Source of the DNA: Streptomyces pseudovenezuelae
GTDB lineage: Bacteria > Actinomycetota > Actinomycetes > Streptomycetales > Streptomycetaceae
Assembly (NCBI RefSeq): GCF_029892565.1
Contig: NZ_JARXVH010000007.1
Span: 124,001 to 188,000, forward strand
Direction of reading: 5' to 3'
DNA length: 64,000 bases
Position numbers and translations under genes: made by a program
Part shown: piece after piece, positions 41,664-48,803 of the stretch
How positions within the stretch are numbered: the stretch's first letter is position 1
Layout of the letters: each line of letters begins with the position of its first letter
The notes under the pieces: model-generated
The model's input: the letters and a program-made list of their open reading frames with translations, nothing else
What the model was told of the DNA's origin: nothing
Databases searched by the model: none

Positions 41664-42155
41664 TCACCCCAGTGCGACGGCGCCTACGACCGCGGCCAGC
41701 AGCAAAAAGAGGAGCAGCAGTACGGCGTACAGGAGCAGCTTCCCGCCCGGCAGGCGCCCGCGCTTTTCCTCGGGGGGCGTGTCCCACCAGGGCAGGGTGG
41801 GGTCGTCCTCGTACCCGTCGCCGCCGGGGACGCCTGTGCCGCCCGGGGTTCCGCCGGGGCTCGCGGGCAGGGTGGCCGGGCGGGGCCAGGCGCGGACGGC
41901 CAGTTCCCAGCGGACGGTGAAGCGTTCGGCGTCGGGGCCGGCGAGGCCCGCGATCCGGCACAGGGCGGTGACGGCCTGGCGGGGCGGGGGCTGGGTGGCG
42001 TTGAGGTAGCGGTGCCAGGAGGACTTGCTGTAGGCGGTGCGGGCGCCGAGTGCGACGAGGCTGAGCCCCGTGCGGTCCTTGAGGAGCCGCAACTGCTCCA
42101 CGAAGTGCCGCACCTCCGGCGGCAGATCGTCGGGCAGCGGCTGCCAGGCGCTCAT
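41664..42155 (-). CDS. Short HTH membrane protein
   Basis: A 163-residue protein. Residues 5-80 form an Xre-type helix-turn-helix (LPPEVRHFVEQLRLLKDRTGLSLVALGARTAYSKSSWHRYLNA) that closely parallels the one in the neighbouring 430-residue gene, including the SKxSWxRYLN motif and the following WELAxRAW. A Gly/Pro linker leads to a C-terminal membrane helix (KLLLYAVLLLLFLLLAAVVGAVALG). It lacks an outer domain, so it looks like a truncated or streamlined paralogue. The ATG at 42155 has GGAGG 6 nt upstream; GTG 42176 is a weaker option. Target genes are unknown. Confidence 0.8.
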   Translation of the reverse strand: MSAWQPLPDDLPPEVRHFVEQLRLLKDRTGLSLVALGARTAYSKSSWHRYLNATQPPPRQAVTALCRIAGLAGPDAERFTVRWELAVRAWPRPATLPASPGGTPGGTGVPGGDGYEDDPTLPWWDTPPEEKRGRLPGGKLLLYAVLLLLFLLLAAVVGAVALG

Positions 42156-42333
42156 CACACACCTCCATGGCGTCACGTTGTCCGGTCGGTGCGATGGACG
42201 ACGTCGGACGGTTGTTGGTTCCCGTGCGTCCCGTGGCGAGAGGCGGACACCGTCGCGGAACGGTCACCGCTGTGCCACAGCGCGCTGACAGGCGTTGAAC
42301 AGGCGGTTCGGCGTGCACGAGGGTGGGGCGTGG

Positions 42334-42373
42334 CGACGGCCCGTCCTTGCTCGGGGGAGAGGACGGGCCGTCG
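42334..42373 (-). terminator. Hairpin downstream of the DUF3017-like gene
   Basis: Arms CGACGGCCCGTCC (42334-42346) and GGACGGGCCGTCG (42361-42373) pair perfectly over 13 bp with a 14-nt loop, starting 15 nt past the stop at 42389. The rest of the 233-bp gap, upstream of the short HTH gene, shows nothing further. Confidence 0.8.
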
Positions 42374-42388
42374 TCGTGCGTGGTGGCC

Positions 42389-43171
42389 CTAACTACTGCT
42401 CACCGTGAAGTGCAGGGTGTCCTTCAGGAACGGGATCTGCAGCCAGGGCTTCGGCTGCACCATCATCGCCAGCAGGACGATCGCGAGGCCCAGCAGGACG
42501 TACGTGGCGATGTCCGTGAAGCGGGAGCGTACGGCGAGCATGCCGACGTCGGGCAGGACCCAGCGCATCACTCCGCCGGCCACCAGGGCGATGCCGATCA
42601 GCAGCGTGCCGTAGCGGAAGGCGTCCAGCGCGGTCAGCAGCAGGCCGAGCGCGACGAGCCCGAGCACGGCGAGGATCGGCCACTGCCGCGCGGGCGCCGG
42701 CGCGTCACCGGCCGCCGCCCGGCCGCCGCCCTCGGGCCGCGCGGTGTCCCGCGTGAACAACGGAAACCGCCGGGTACCGCGGCGCGACTTCCGCCCGTTC
42801 CCGACACCGCCGCCCTCCGCATCAGTGCCCTCGGCACCACTGCTTTCGGTACCACTGCCCTCGGCACCGCTCACACTGATCGCACTCCGCACGACAGCCT
42901 CCGCCTGCTGCTCGGGCTCTTGAGCCCCACCGGTCCCGACACCACGCGCCTCCGGCGCACCGGCCTTCGAACGATCGGCCCGTTCAGCGGGCTCGGCGAC
43001 ACCGGCCTCGCGACCGCCCGGCCGCTCCTCCGATCCCGCGCTCCCCCGCTCGGGGTACCGCGGTCCGGCCGATCCGGCGTCGTGCCGCTCGCCCGACTCC
43101 GCGTCGGCCGACCCGGCGTCCGCCGCTCCGGCGTTTCCCCGCCCGGTTCCCCGCGGCTCAGCCGGCGGCAC
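42389..43171 (-). CDS. DUF3017-like membrane protein
   Basis: A 260-residue protein. Its first 150 residues are low-complexity (Gly, Ala, Glu, Ser) and the rest is a three-helix membrane domain (WPILAVLGLVALGLLLTALDAF, GTLLIGIALVAGGVMRWVLPDVGMLAVRSR, YVLLGLAIVLLAMMV). The domain resembles DUF3017, found downstream of folD in streptomycetes as I recall. The GTG at 43171 overlaps the folD stop by 14 bp, so it is in the same transcript. Translation may instead start nearer the membrane domain. Function unknown. Confidence 0.7.
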   Translation of the reverse strand: MPPAEPRGTGRGNAGAADAGSADAESGERHDAGSAGPRYPERGSAGSEERPGGREAGVAEPAERADRSKAGAPEARGVGTGGAQEPEQQAEAVVRSAISVSGAEGSGTESSGAEGTDAEGGGVGNGRKSRRGTRRFPLFTRDTARPEGGGRAAAGDAPAPARQWPILAVLGLVALGLLLTALDAFRYGTLLIGIALVAGGVMRWVLPDVGMLAVRSRFTDIATYVLLGLAIVLLAMMVQPKPWLQIPFLKDTLHFTVSSS

Positions 43172-44015
43172 TGCGCTCCGCCGCCTCGACCACGTTGACC
43201 AGGAGCTGGGCGCGGGTCATCGGGCCCACGCCGCCGGGGTTGGGGGAGATCCAGCCGGCCACCTCGGCGACACCGGGGTGGACGTCGCCGACGATCTTGC
43301 CCTCCGCGTTGCGGGAGACACCGACGTCGAGGACGGCCGCGCCGGGCTTGACGTCCTCGGGACGGATCAGGTGGGCGGAGCCGGCCGCGGCGATGATGAT
43401 GTCGGCGCGCTTGAGGTGCGAGGACAGGTCACGCGTGCCGGTGTGGCACTGCGTCACCGTGGCGTTCTCGCTGCGCCGGGTGAGCAGCAGCGGCATCGAG
43501 CGGCCGATGGTGACACCGCGGCCGACGACCACGACCTCGGCGCCCTTGATCTCGACGCCGTAGCGGCGCAGCAGGGTCAGGACGCCGTTGGGCGTGCAGG
43601 GCAGCGGGGCCGGCTCGTTGAGCACGAGGCGGCCGAGGTTCATCGGGTGCAGGCCGTCCGCGTCCTTGTCCGGGTCCATCAGTTCCAGGATGCGGTTCTC
43701 GTCGATGCCCTTGGGCAGCGGCAGCTGGACGATGTAACCGGTGCACTCCGGGTCCTCGTTCAGCTCGCGGACGAGCGCCTCGATCTCCTCCTGCGTCGCC
43801 GTGGCGGGCAGTTCGCGCTGGATGGAGGCGATACCGACCTGCGCGCAGTCGCGGTGCTTGCCGGCGACGTACTTCTGGCTGCCGGGGTCGTCCCCGACCA
43901 AGATCGTGCCGAGGCCGGGCGTGACGCCCTTCTCCTTCAGCGCCGCCACGCGGGCGGTCAGATCGGACTTGATCGCAGCTGCGGTGGCCTTGCCATCGAG
44001 AATCTGGGCGGTCAT
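43158..44015 (-). CDS. folD: Methylenetetrahydrofolate dehydrogenase/cyclohydrolase
   Basis: A 285-residue bifunctional FolD, which converts 5,10-methylene-tetrahydrofolate to 10-formyl-tetrahydrofolate with NADP. Motifs are KYVAGKHRDCAQVGI (active-site region with Tyr and Lys), YIVQLPLPKGID, GVTIGRSMPLLLTR (NADP loop) and NPGGVGPMTRAQLLVN at the end. The ATG at 44015 gives standard FolD length. It supplies formyl groups for PurN and PurH, also in this window, and takes one-carbon units made by GlyA. A 254-bp gap with no gene separates it from the divergent RDD gene. Confidence 0.95.
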   Translation of the reverse strand: MTAQILDGKATAAAIKSDLTARVAALKEKGVTPGLGTILVGDDPGSQKYVAGKHRDCAQVGIASIQRELPATATQEEIEALVRELNEDPECTGYIVQLPLPKGIDENRILELMDPDKDADGLHPMNLGRLVLNEPAPLPCTPNGVLTLLRRYGVEIKGAEVVVVGRGVTIGRSMPLLLTRRSENATVTQCHTGTRDLSSHLKRADIIIAAAGSAHLIRPEDVKPGAAVLDVGVSRNAEGKIVGDVHPGVAEVAGWISPNPGGVGPMTRAQLLVNVVEAAERSAAG

Positions 44016-44269
44016 GACCCCATCCTCGCGGATGACCGGCCCCCGGTTCCAATCCGGGTGCCCCGCCACTCCCGTACCCGATATCCGGCCATGATCGTCG
44101 ATGTTGCACTTGCACAACACATAGGGAATGCCGCTGGACAAGTAAGACCGCCGTGAAGAACGATGAGCGCCGCAGTACCGCGGTTCGTGTTCGGGGGGCA
44201 AACCGCTCACTTCGTGTCGTTCCTCCGTGCGGCCCGCGCCGTCCCCATGCGCAACGGAGGAAACCAGCC

Positions 44270-44959
44270 ATGAGTTTCGGCTCGCCGAACAACCCGTACG
44301 GGCAACCGCAGAATCCGCAGCAGCCCGGCTACGGCTACCCCCAGCAGGGTCAGCCCTACCCCCAGCAGGGCCAGCAGCAGCCCGGCTACGGCTATCCGCA
44401 GGCCCCTGGTGTCCCCCCGCAGCAGGGTTACGGCTATCCGCAGCAGCCCGGTTACCCCGGTGGCGGTCCCGGTCCGCGCGTCGCCTCGATGGGCCGCCGC
44501 TTCGGCGCCCGGGCGATCGACAGTGTCGTGTTCGGCATCATCTACACGGCCCTCGCCGCCGTGGGTGTCGCGGGCGCCTTCGCCTCGGCCAACGACTGCG
44601 ACCCGAACGCCGTCGACTACAACACCTGCATCAACAACGCGGGTTCGGACATCGCGGCCAAGTTCGGCGCCGTCATCGGTGTCCTCGGGATCATCGGTCT
44701 GCTCTACGAGCTGGTGATGATCGCCGCGTTCGGCGCCACCCTCGGCAAGCTCGCCGTCGGCATCCGCGTGGTGAAGGTCGACACCGGCCAGAAGCCGGGC
44801 CTGGGCTCCGCGTTCATCCGCTGGGTCATCCCGACGGTCGGCTCCCTCGCCTGCGGTATCGGCGCGCTGCTCGTCTACCTCTCCCCGTTCTGGGACAAGT
44901 CGGGCCGCCAGCAGGGCTGGCACGACAAGGCCGCGAGCACGATGGTCATCCAGAACTGA
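44270..44959 (+). CDS. RDD-family membrane protein with PGYGYPQQ repeats
   Basis: A 229-residue protein. Residues 1-75 are made of imperfect Gln/Pro/Gly/Tyr repeats (PQQPGYGYPQQ, PGYGYPQ, QGYGYPQQPGYPG). The RDD domain follows, with RRFGARAIDSVVFGIIYTALAAVGVAGAF, then IGVLGIIGLLYELVMIAAFGATLGKLAVGIRVVKVDTGQKPG and FIRWVIPTVGSLACGIGALLVYL. Some RDD proteins are Na+/H+ antiporters; most are uncharacterised. The ATG at 44270 has GGAGG 9 nt upstream. A terminator-like hairpin follows the stop. Confidence 0.85.
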   Translation: MSFGSPNNPYGQPQNPQQPGYGYPQQGQPYPQQGQQQPGYGYPQAPGVPPQQGYGYPQQPGYPGGGPGPRVASMGRRFGARAIDSVVFGIIYTALAAVGVAGAFASANDCDPNAVDYNTCINNAGSDIAAKFGAVIGVLGIIGLLYELVMIAAFGATLGKLAVGIRVVKVDTGQKPGLGSAFIRWVIPTVGSLACGIGALLVYLSPFWDKSGRQQGWHDKAASTMVIQN

Positions 44960-44996
44960 CCAGTTCAAGGCATCACGTTCGCGCCATTCCTGTGCA

Positions 44997-45034
44997 AGGG
45001 CCGTGTCTCACCCGTCCGAGGGGGGCACGGCCCT
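44997..45034 (+). terminator. Hairpin downstream of the RDD gene
   Basis: Arms AGGGCCGTG (44997-45005) and CACGGCCCT (45026-45034) pair perfectly around a 20-nt loop, 38 nt after the RDD stop and ahead of the FHA-like gene. Confidence 0.65.
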
Positions 45035-45087
45035 GCCACGTCCGCCTAGTCTGACCTCCGTAGCGGGCAGGCACGGGGAGACGCACC

Positions 45088-45837
45088 TTGTACAGCATCA
45101 TCGTGGTACCTCCGACGACCACGGAGGACGAACGCGACCGCACCCAGCTCCGGCTCGCGCCGGGCGAACGGATCACCTTCGGACGGCTGGCGCGCGACAA
45201 CGACCTCGCGATCGCGCACGACGGCGTGTCCCGCCGCGCGGGCGCGATCACCGCGCAGGGCGCCTTCTGGACGCTGAGCAACCTGAGCGGGGGACAGACG
45301 TACGTCGTGGAGAACCCGGAGGGCGCGGGCGAGCACATCAAGGTCGGTCCTGGCCGGCTGGACGCCCCGGTCCCCTTCGAGTTCTCGCGGATCGTGCTGC
45401 CGGCCGCGGGCGATCTGCTGCCGATCCAGGTGTGGGCGCCGCGCCACGACTATCTGCGCACCGAGGGCGGCCTGGCCGGCGACACCACCGCGCCCGCTTT
45501 CTCCGTCGACCGCACCAAGCGCTACTTCGCGGTCCTGGCCGCCCTGTGCGAGCCCCGGCTGCGCGGCGAGCCGCACGCCCCGCTGCCCACCGTCGACCAG
45601 GTCGTCGACCGGCTGCGCCCCAACTGGCCGGCCGCGTCCCGCACTTCCGTGCAGTGGAACATCGACTACCTGGCCGTGAAACTGCGCCTGAAGCCCGGCC
45701 CGGAAGAGGCCGACACGGGCCCGCGCCTCAACGGCAAGAAGGAGTCCCTGGTCTCCCTGGCGCTCCGCTTCGACCTGGTGCGCGAGGACGACCTGATCGT
45801 GCTGACCGCCGCACCGACCGGCCGGGTGGCCCGGTGA
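45088..45837 (+). CDS. FHA-like protein with C-terminal helical DNA-binding-like domain
   Basis: A 249-residue cytoplasmic protein. The N-terminal part (residues about 20-90) has FHA-like elements: ITFGRLARDNDLAIAHDGVSRRAGAITAQGAFWTLSNLSGGQTYVV, in which GR, SRR and N-x-S match the phosphothreonine-binding loops. The C-terminal part (PTVDQVVDRLRPNWPAASRTSVQWNIDYLAVKLRLK) looks like a winged or helical domain. It probably docks on a phosphorylated partner of the coupled kinase. The start is TTG at 45088, with GGGGAG 7 nt upstream. Its stop overlaps the kinase start (GTGA). Confidence 0.75.
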   Translation: MYSIIVVPPTTTEDERDRTQLRLAPGERITFGRLARDNDLAIAHDGVSRRAGAITAQGAFWTLSNLSGGQTYVVENPEGAGEHIKVGPGRLDAPVPFEFSRIVLPAAGDLLPIQVWAPRHDYLRTEGGLAGDTTAPAFSVDRTKRYFAVLAALCEPRLRGEPHAPLPTVDQVVDRLRPNWPAASRTSVQWNIDYLAVKLRLKPGPEEADTGPRLNGKKESLVSLALRFDLVREDDLIVLTAAPTGRVAR

Positions 45838-47393
45838 CCGAGCCGTACGCCGTCCCGGTGCCCAGCGGCTACCGGGTCGGCGCCTGGGAAGTGCGCGCGC
45901 CCATCGCGACGGGCGCCTTCGGCAGCGTCTACGAGGGCCGCCGCACCGGCGGCGCCGGCGACCTCCCCCGCGTGGCCGCCCTCAAGTTCCTGCCCACCGG
46001 CACGGACACCCCGCGTCAACTGGCCCATCTGCGCGAACTCGTCGAGCGCGAGATCGACCTGTACCGCCGGCTGACCCGCCCCCGACTGATCCGGATGTAC
46101 GAGACCCTCGTCGTCGACGACCCGGCCCGCCCCCGTCTGGACGGCGCCACCGTCCTCGTACTGGAGCGGGCCCAGCGCTCCCTGGCCGATCTGCTCTCCG
46201 CCGCGCCCCGCCCGGCCGCCGGGCCCGCGCTGCTGGCGCAGATCTGCGAGGGGCTGGCCCAGTTGCATCACGCGGGCTGGGTGCACGGGGATCTGAAACC
46301 GGCCAATGTGCTGCTGATGCCGGATGGTTCGGCGCGGCTCGCCGACTTCAACATGGCGGCCGAACTGGAGGGCACGCACGCGTACACGCCCGCGTTCTCC
46401 ACCCCGGACTACACGCCCCCCGAACTGCTGTGGGCGGAGATCGGCGAACGCGGGCGCCGGATCCGCCCGTCGGCGGACGTCTGGGCCTTCGGCGTGCTGG
46501 CCCACCTCCTGCTGACCGGCTCCTTCCCACTGCCCGGCGGCACCCCCAGCGCCCGCCGGGACGCTGCCGCCGCCTACGCGCGCGGCCACGACGAGCTGCG
46601 GCTGGCACCTCAACTCCCGGACGCCTGGCGGGAGATCGTGCGGGACTGTCTGGCCCGTACGCACGCCGACCGCATCGGCACCGACGCCCTGCTGCGCCGG
46701 GTCGAGGCGGCGGCCGGCACGGGCCGCTCGCCCAAACTGCCCCGGGCCCCGCTGCCCCGCCGGCGCCGGGCCGTGCTGGCCCTGGTCTCGGCGGCCGCGA
46801 CGGTCGCCGTGGCGGCCCTCGGCTACGGCATCAGCACCTGGGCCGACTCGGGCACGACGGGCGGCGCGAGCACGTCCGGCAAGAGCACGTCGGCCACCTA
46901 CGGCGCCTCCGAACTCCGTACCGACAAGGGCATCCCCGTGCAGTACCGGCGGCTGATCGTCGACTCGGCCCACGACTGCCTCCAGCACGAGGTCTCGCCG
47001 GCCCTCATCGCGGCGATGCTCAAGACGGAGAGCAACTTCGACCCCGGCCTCTCGGATCCGACCGCGGGCGGCGAGGGCGAGTACGGCATCGCCCGCTGGA
47101 CCCCGAGCGTGCTGCGCTGGTGGATCCGCTCGGACGGCATCCCGGCCAAGAAGACCCCCCAACCGCCGCTCACGCCCGCCCAGTCCATCCCGGCGATGGC
47201 CCGCTACCTGTGCTTCATGGAACCGCGCCTGGAGACCTCCCTGCCCGGCGACCGCCGCATCCTGATCGCGGCCTCCTACCGGACCTCGTACAAGAAAGTG
47301 AACGCGGCGGGCGGTGTTCTCCCGCAGACCCGTGCCTACACCGTGCGCGTCGCCCATTACCTCAAGGAGTACACACCGCCCGTCAAAAAGTGA
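45834..47393 (+). CDS. Ser/Thr protein kinase fused to a lytic-transglycosylase-like outer domain
   Basis: A 519-residue membrane protein. The kinase domain (residues about 12-295) has P-loop ATGAFGSVYEG, Lys51 in ALKF, the catalytic loop HGDLKPAN (151-158; HGD instead of HRD) and DFN (171-173) instead of DFG. A basic stretch and one membrane helix (about 313-333, VLALVSAAATVAVAALGYG) lead to an outer domain (about 365-519). That domain looks like an SLT/lysozyme-fold transglycosylase: SPALIAAMLKTESNFDP with candidate catalytic Glu399, then EGEYGIARWTPSVL and SIPAMARYLCFM. Outer domains of such kinases are usually PASTA or beta-propeller sensors, so a murein-binding enzyme fold is unusual. 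It is coupled to the FHA-like gene. Confidence 0.85.
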   Translation: MTEPYAVPVPSGYRVGAWEVRAPIATGAFGSVYEGRRTGGAGDLPRVAALKFLPTGTDTPRQLAHLRELVEREIDLYRRLTRPRLIRMYETLVVDDPARPRLDGATVLVLERAQRSLADLLSAAPRPAAGPALLAQICEGLAQLHHAGWVHGDLKPANVLLMPDGSARLADFNMAAELEGTHAYTPAFSTPDYTPPELLWAEIGERGRRIRPSADVWAFGVLAHLLLTGSFPLPGGTPSARRDAAAAYARGHDELRLAPQLPDAWREIVRDCLARTHADRIGTDALLRRVEAAAGTGRSPKLPRAPLPRRRRAVLALVSAAATVAVAALGYGISTWADSGTTGGASTSGKSTSATYGASELRTDKGIPVQYRRLIVDSAHDCLQHEVSPALIAAMLKTESNFDPGLSDPTAGGEGEYGIARWTPSVLRWWIRSDGIPAKKTPQPPLTPAQSIPAMARYLCFMEPRLETSLPGDRRILIAASYRTSYKKVNAAGGVLPQTRAYTVRVAHYLKEYTPPVKK

Positions 47394-47485
47394 CCCTGAG
47401 AGGTCCGAGGTTCCGCGCGCGGGCGGCGGGAACGAGGGTGGTCATGTCCACCAACGGGGGTGGCAGGACCGGAAGGACACACACC

Positions 47486-47887
47486 ATGAAGCGCATCCTC
47501 GCCTCGCTCGGCGCGACGGCGGTGCTGGCGATGAGCGCCGTCGCACTCACCCCGGCGAGCGCGTCGGCGGCGGACGGCTGCTGGGGAGACGCCGGCCAGA
47601 AGTCGTTCGGCACCAAGACGTACACCGCCCGCTACTGCCACAACTACCTGGGCGACGCCGTCGGCTTCTTCGAGACGGACACCGGCTATCTGTACGCCGG
47701 GGACAACTGGTTCGTCTGCCAGATCCAGTACGGCGAGAACACGCCGGTCGGCGACGCCCGCAACAACTGGTGGCTCTACACCCAGGGTGACGACGCCTAC
47801 TCCGAGGACGGCTGGGGCTGGTTCCCGGCGAACAAGGTCTCGGGCGGCAACAACTACGAGCCCATCCCGGGTCTCGCCATCTGCTGA
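47486..47887 (+). CDS. Small secreted four-cysteine protein
   Basis: A 133-residue exported protein. The signal peptide (KRILASLGATAVLAMSAVALTPASASAADG) has cleavage near ASA-AD. The mature domain of about 104 residues is rich in Trp, Tyr and Gly and has four cysteines (DGCWG, RYCHNY, WFVCQIQYG, GLAIC) that could form two disulfides. It resembles no family I know. The ATG at 47486 has GGAAGG 9 nt upstream. It lies 92 nt behind the kinase-transglycosylase gene on the same strand and may belong to the same unit. Its proximity suggests a cell-wall function, which is inference. Confidence 0.8.
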   Translation: MKRILASLGATAVLAMSAVALTPASASAADGCWGDAGQKSFGTKTYTARYCHNYLGDAVGFFETDTGYLYAGDNWFVCQIQYGENTPVGDARNNWWLYTQGDDAYSEDGWGWFPANKVSGGNNYEPIPGLAIC

Positions 47888-47979
47888 CGCCCGGCCCACG
47901 GCGGGGTTCCGGCTTCCTCGGGGGAGGGCCGGAGCTCCGCTTCCGTCGTACCCGCTGAACTCTCCCTGGCCGTACCCGC

Positions 47980-48720
47980 TCAACTCCCCACGATGTGCCG
48001 GAGATAGAGCCACGGGTCGTCCAGATACCGGCGCCAGTGGTCGACGATCTCCAGGTCCTGCCACTGTGCCGGCCGCATCCCGTGCTCGCCCACCTCGACG
48101 ATCGCGGCGCCGGGCAGCGCGGTCAGCAGCGGCGAGTGCGTGGCGCAGACGACCTGGGCACCGGAGCGCCCGAGGTCGTCCAGCAGCCCCACCAGCTCCA
48201 GGCAGGACGCGAAGGACAGCGCGGCCTCGGGCTCGTCCAGGACGTACAGCCCCGGCTCGTTGAAGCGCTCGCGGAAGGCCATCAGGAAACCCTCGCCGTG
48301 GCTCATCTCCTCCGGGGACCCGGATATCCGCCCGGTGCCCCGCTCCCGGCCGAGCGCGTCGAGCGCGGTCTCGGCCCGCAGGAAGAAACCTCTACGGCGG
48401 GTCCGCGGCCCCTGGAGCATCCGGCGCCCGGCCTTCGACGCCTCGAACCGCACCCGCCCGCCCAGCGGCGACGGCTCACGCGGACCCGCGTACCGGTACC
48501 CGGCCGACCCGCCCCAGGAGTCCAGCCCGAAGCCCTCGGCCAGCGCCTCGACGAGGGTCGACTTCCCCGACCCGTTCTCCCCCACCAGGAACGTGACCGG
48601 GGCGGTGAATCTGAGCCCGTCGTCGAGCAGTTGCCGCACGCACGGCACCGACCACGGCCACTGACTCCCGTCGCCCCGGTCGGCCTCGGCGACATGCGCG
48701 TAAGCGCGTTCGACGATCAT
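47980..48720 (-). CDS. AAA/RecF-type ATPase
   Basis: A 246-residue ABC-type ATPase of the AAA_15/AAA_21 kind. Walker A is FLVGENGSGKSTLVEALAEGFGLD, the signature-like segment is EEMSHGEGFLMAF, Walker B is LYVLDEPEAALSF and the switch His is in VVCATHSPLLTAL. There is no membrane segment and no partner gene. Relatives occur in DNA repair, in toxin-type defence (OLD-like) and as orphans. I chose ATG 48720; a TTG at 48750 would add ten residues. Its stop converges on the secreted-protein gene, 92 nt apart. Function unknown. Confidence 0.8.
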   Translation of the reverse strand: MIVERAYAHVAEADRGDGSQWPWSVPCVRQLLDDGLRFTAPVTFLVGENGSGKSTLVEALAEGFGLDSWGGSAGYRYAGPREPSPLGGRVRFEASKAGRRMLQGPRTRRRGFFLRAETALDALGRERGTGRISGSPEEMSHGEGFLMAFRERFNEPGLYVLDEPEAALSFASCLELVGLLDDLGRSGAQVVCATHSPLLTALPGAAIVEVGEHGMRPAQWQDLEIVDHWRRYLDDPWLYLRHIVGS

Positions 48721-48803
48721 GCCCTCAAGACTCTCACCCACCACTGACAACGCCGGCTGTCAGTGGTGGGTGAGTGGAGTGGTGCCGGGTGAGTGCGGTG
48801 CCG

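Noticed and set aside
44097..44122. A possible operator around GTTGCACTTGCACAAC between folD and the RDD gene
   Set aside because: Only the outer four or five bases pair and the centre is asymmetric; too weak to list as a site.
47394..47485. A ydaO-type (c-di-AMP) riboswitch before the small secreted protein
   Set aside because: The gap is only 92 nt and lacks the conserved motifs; such switches are longer.
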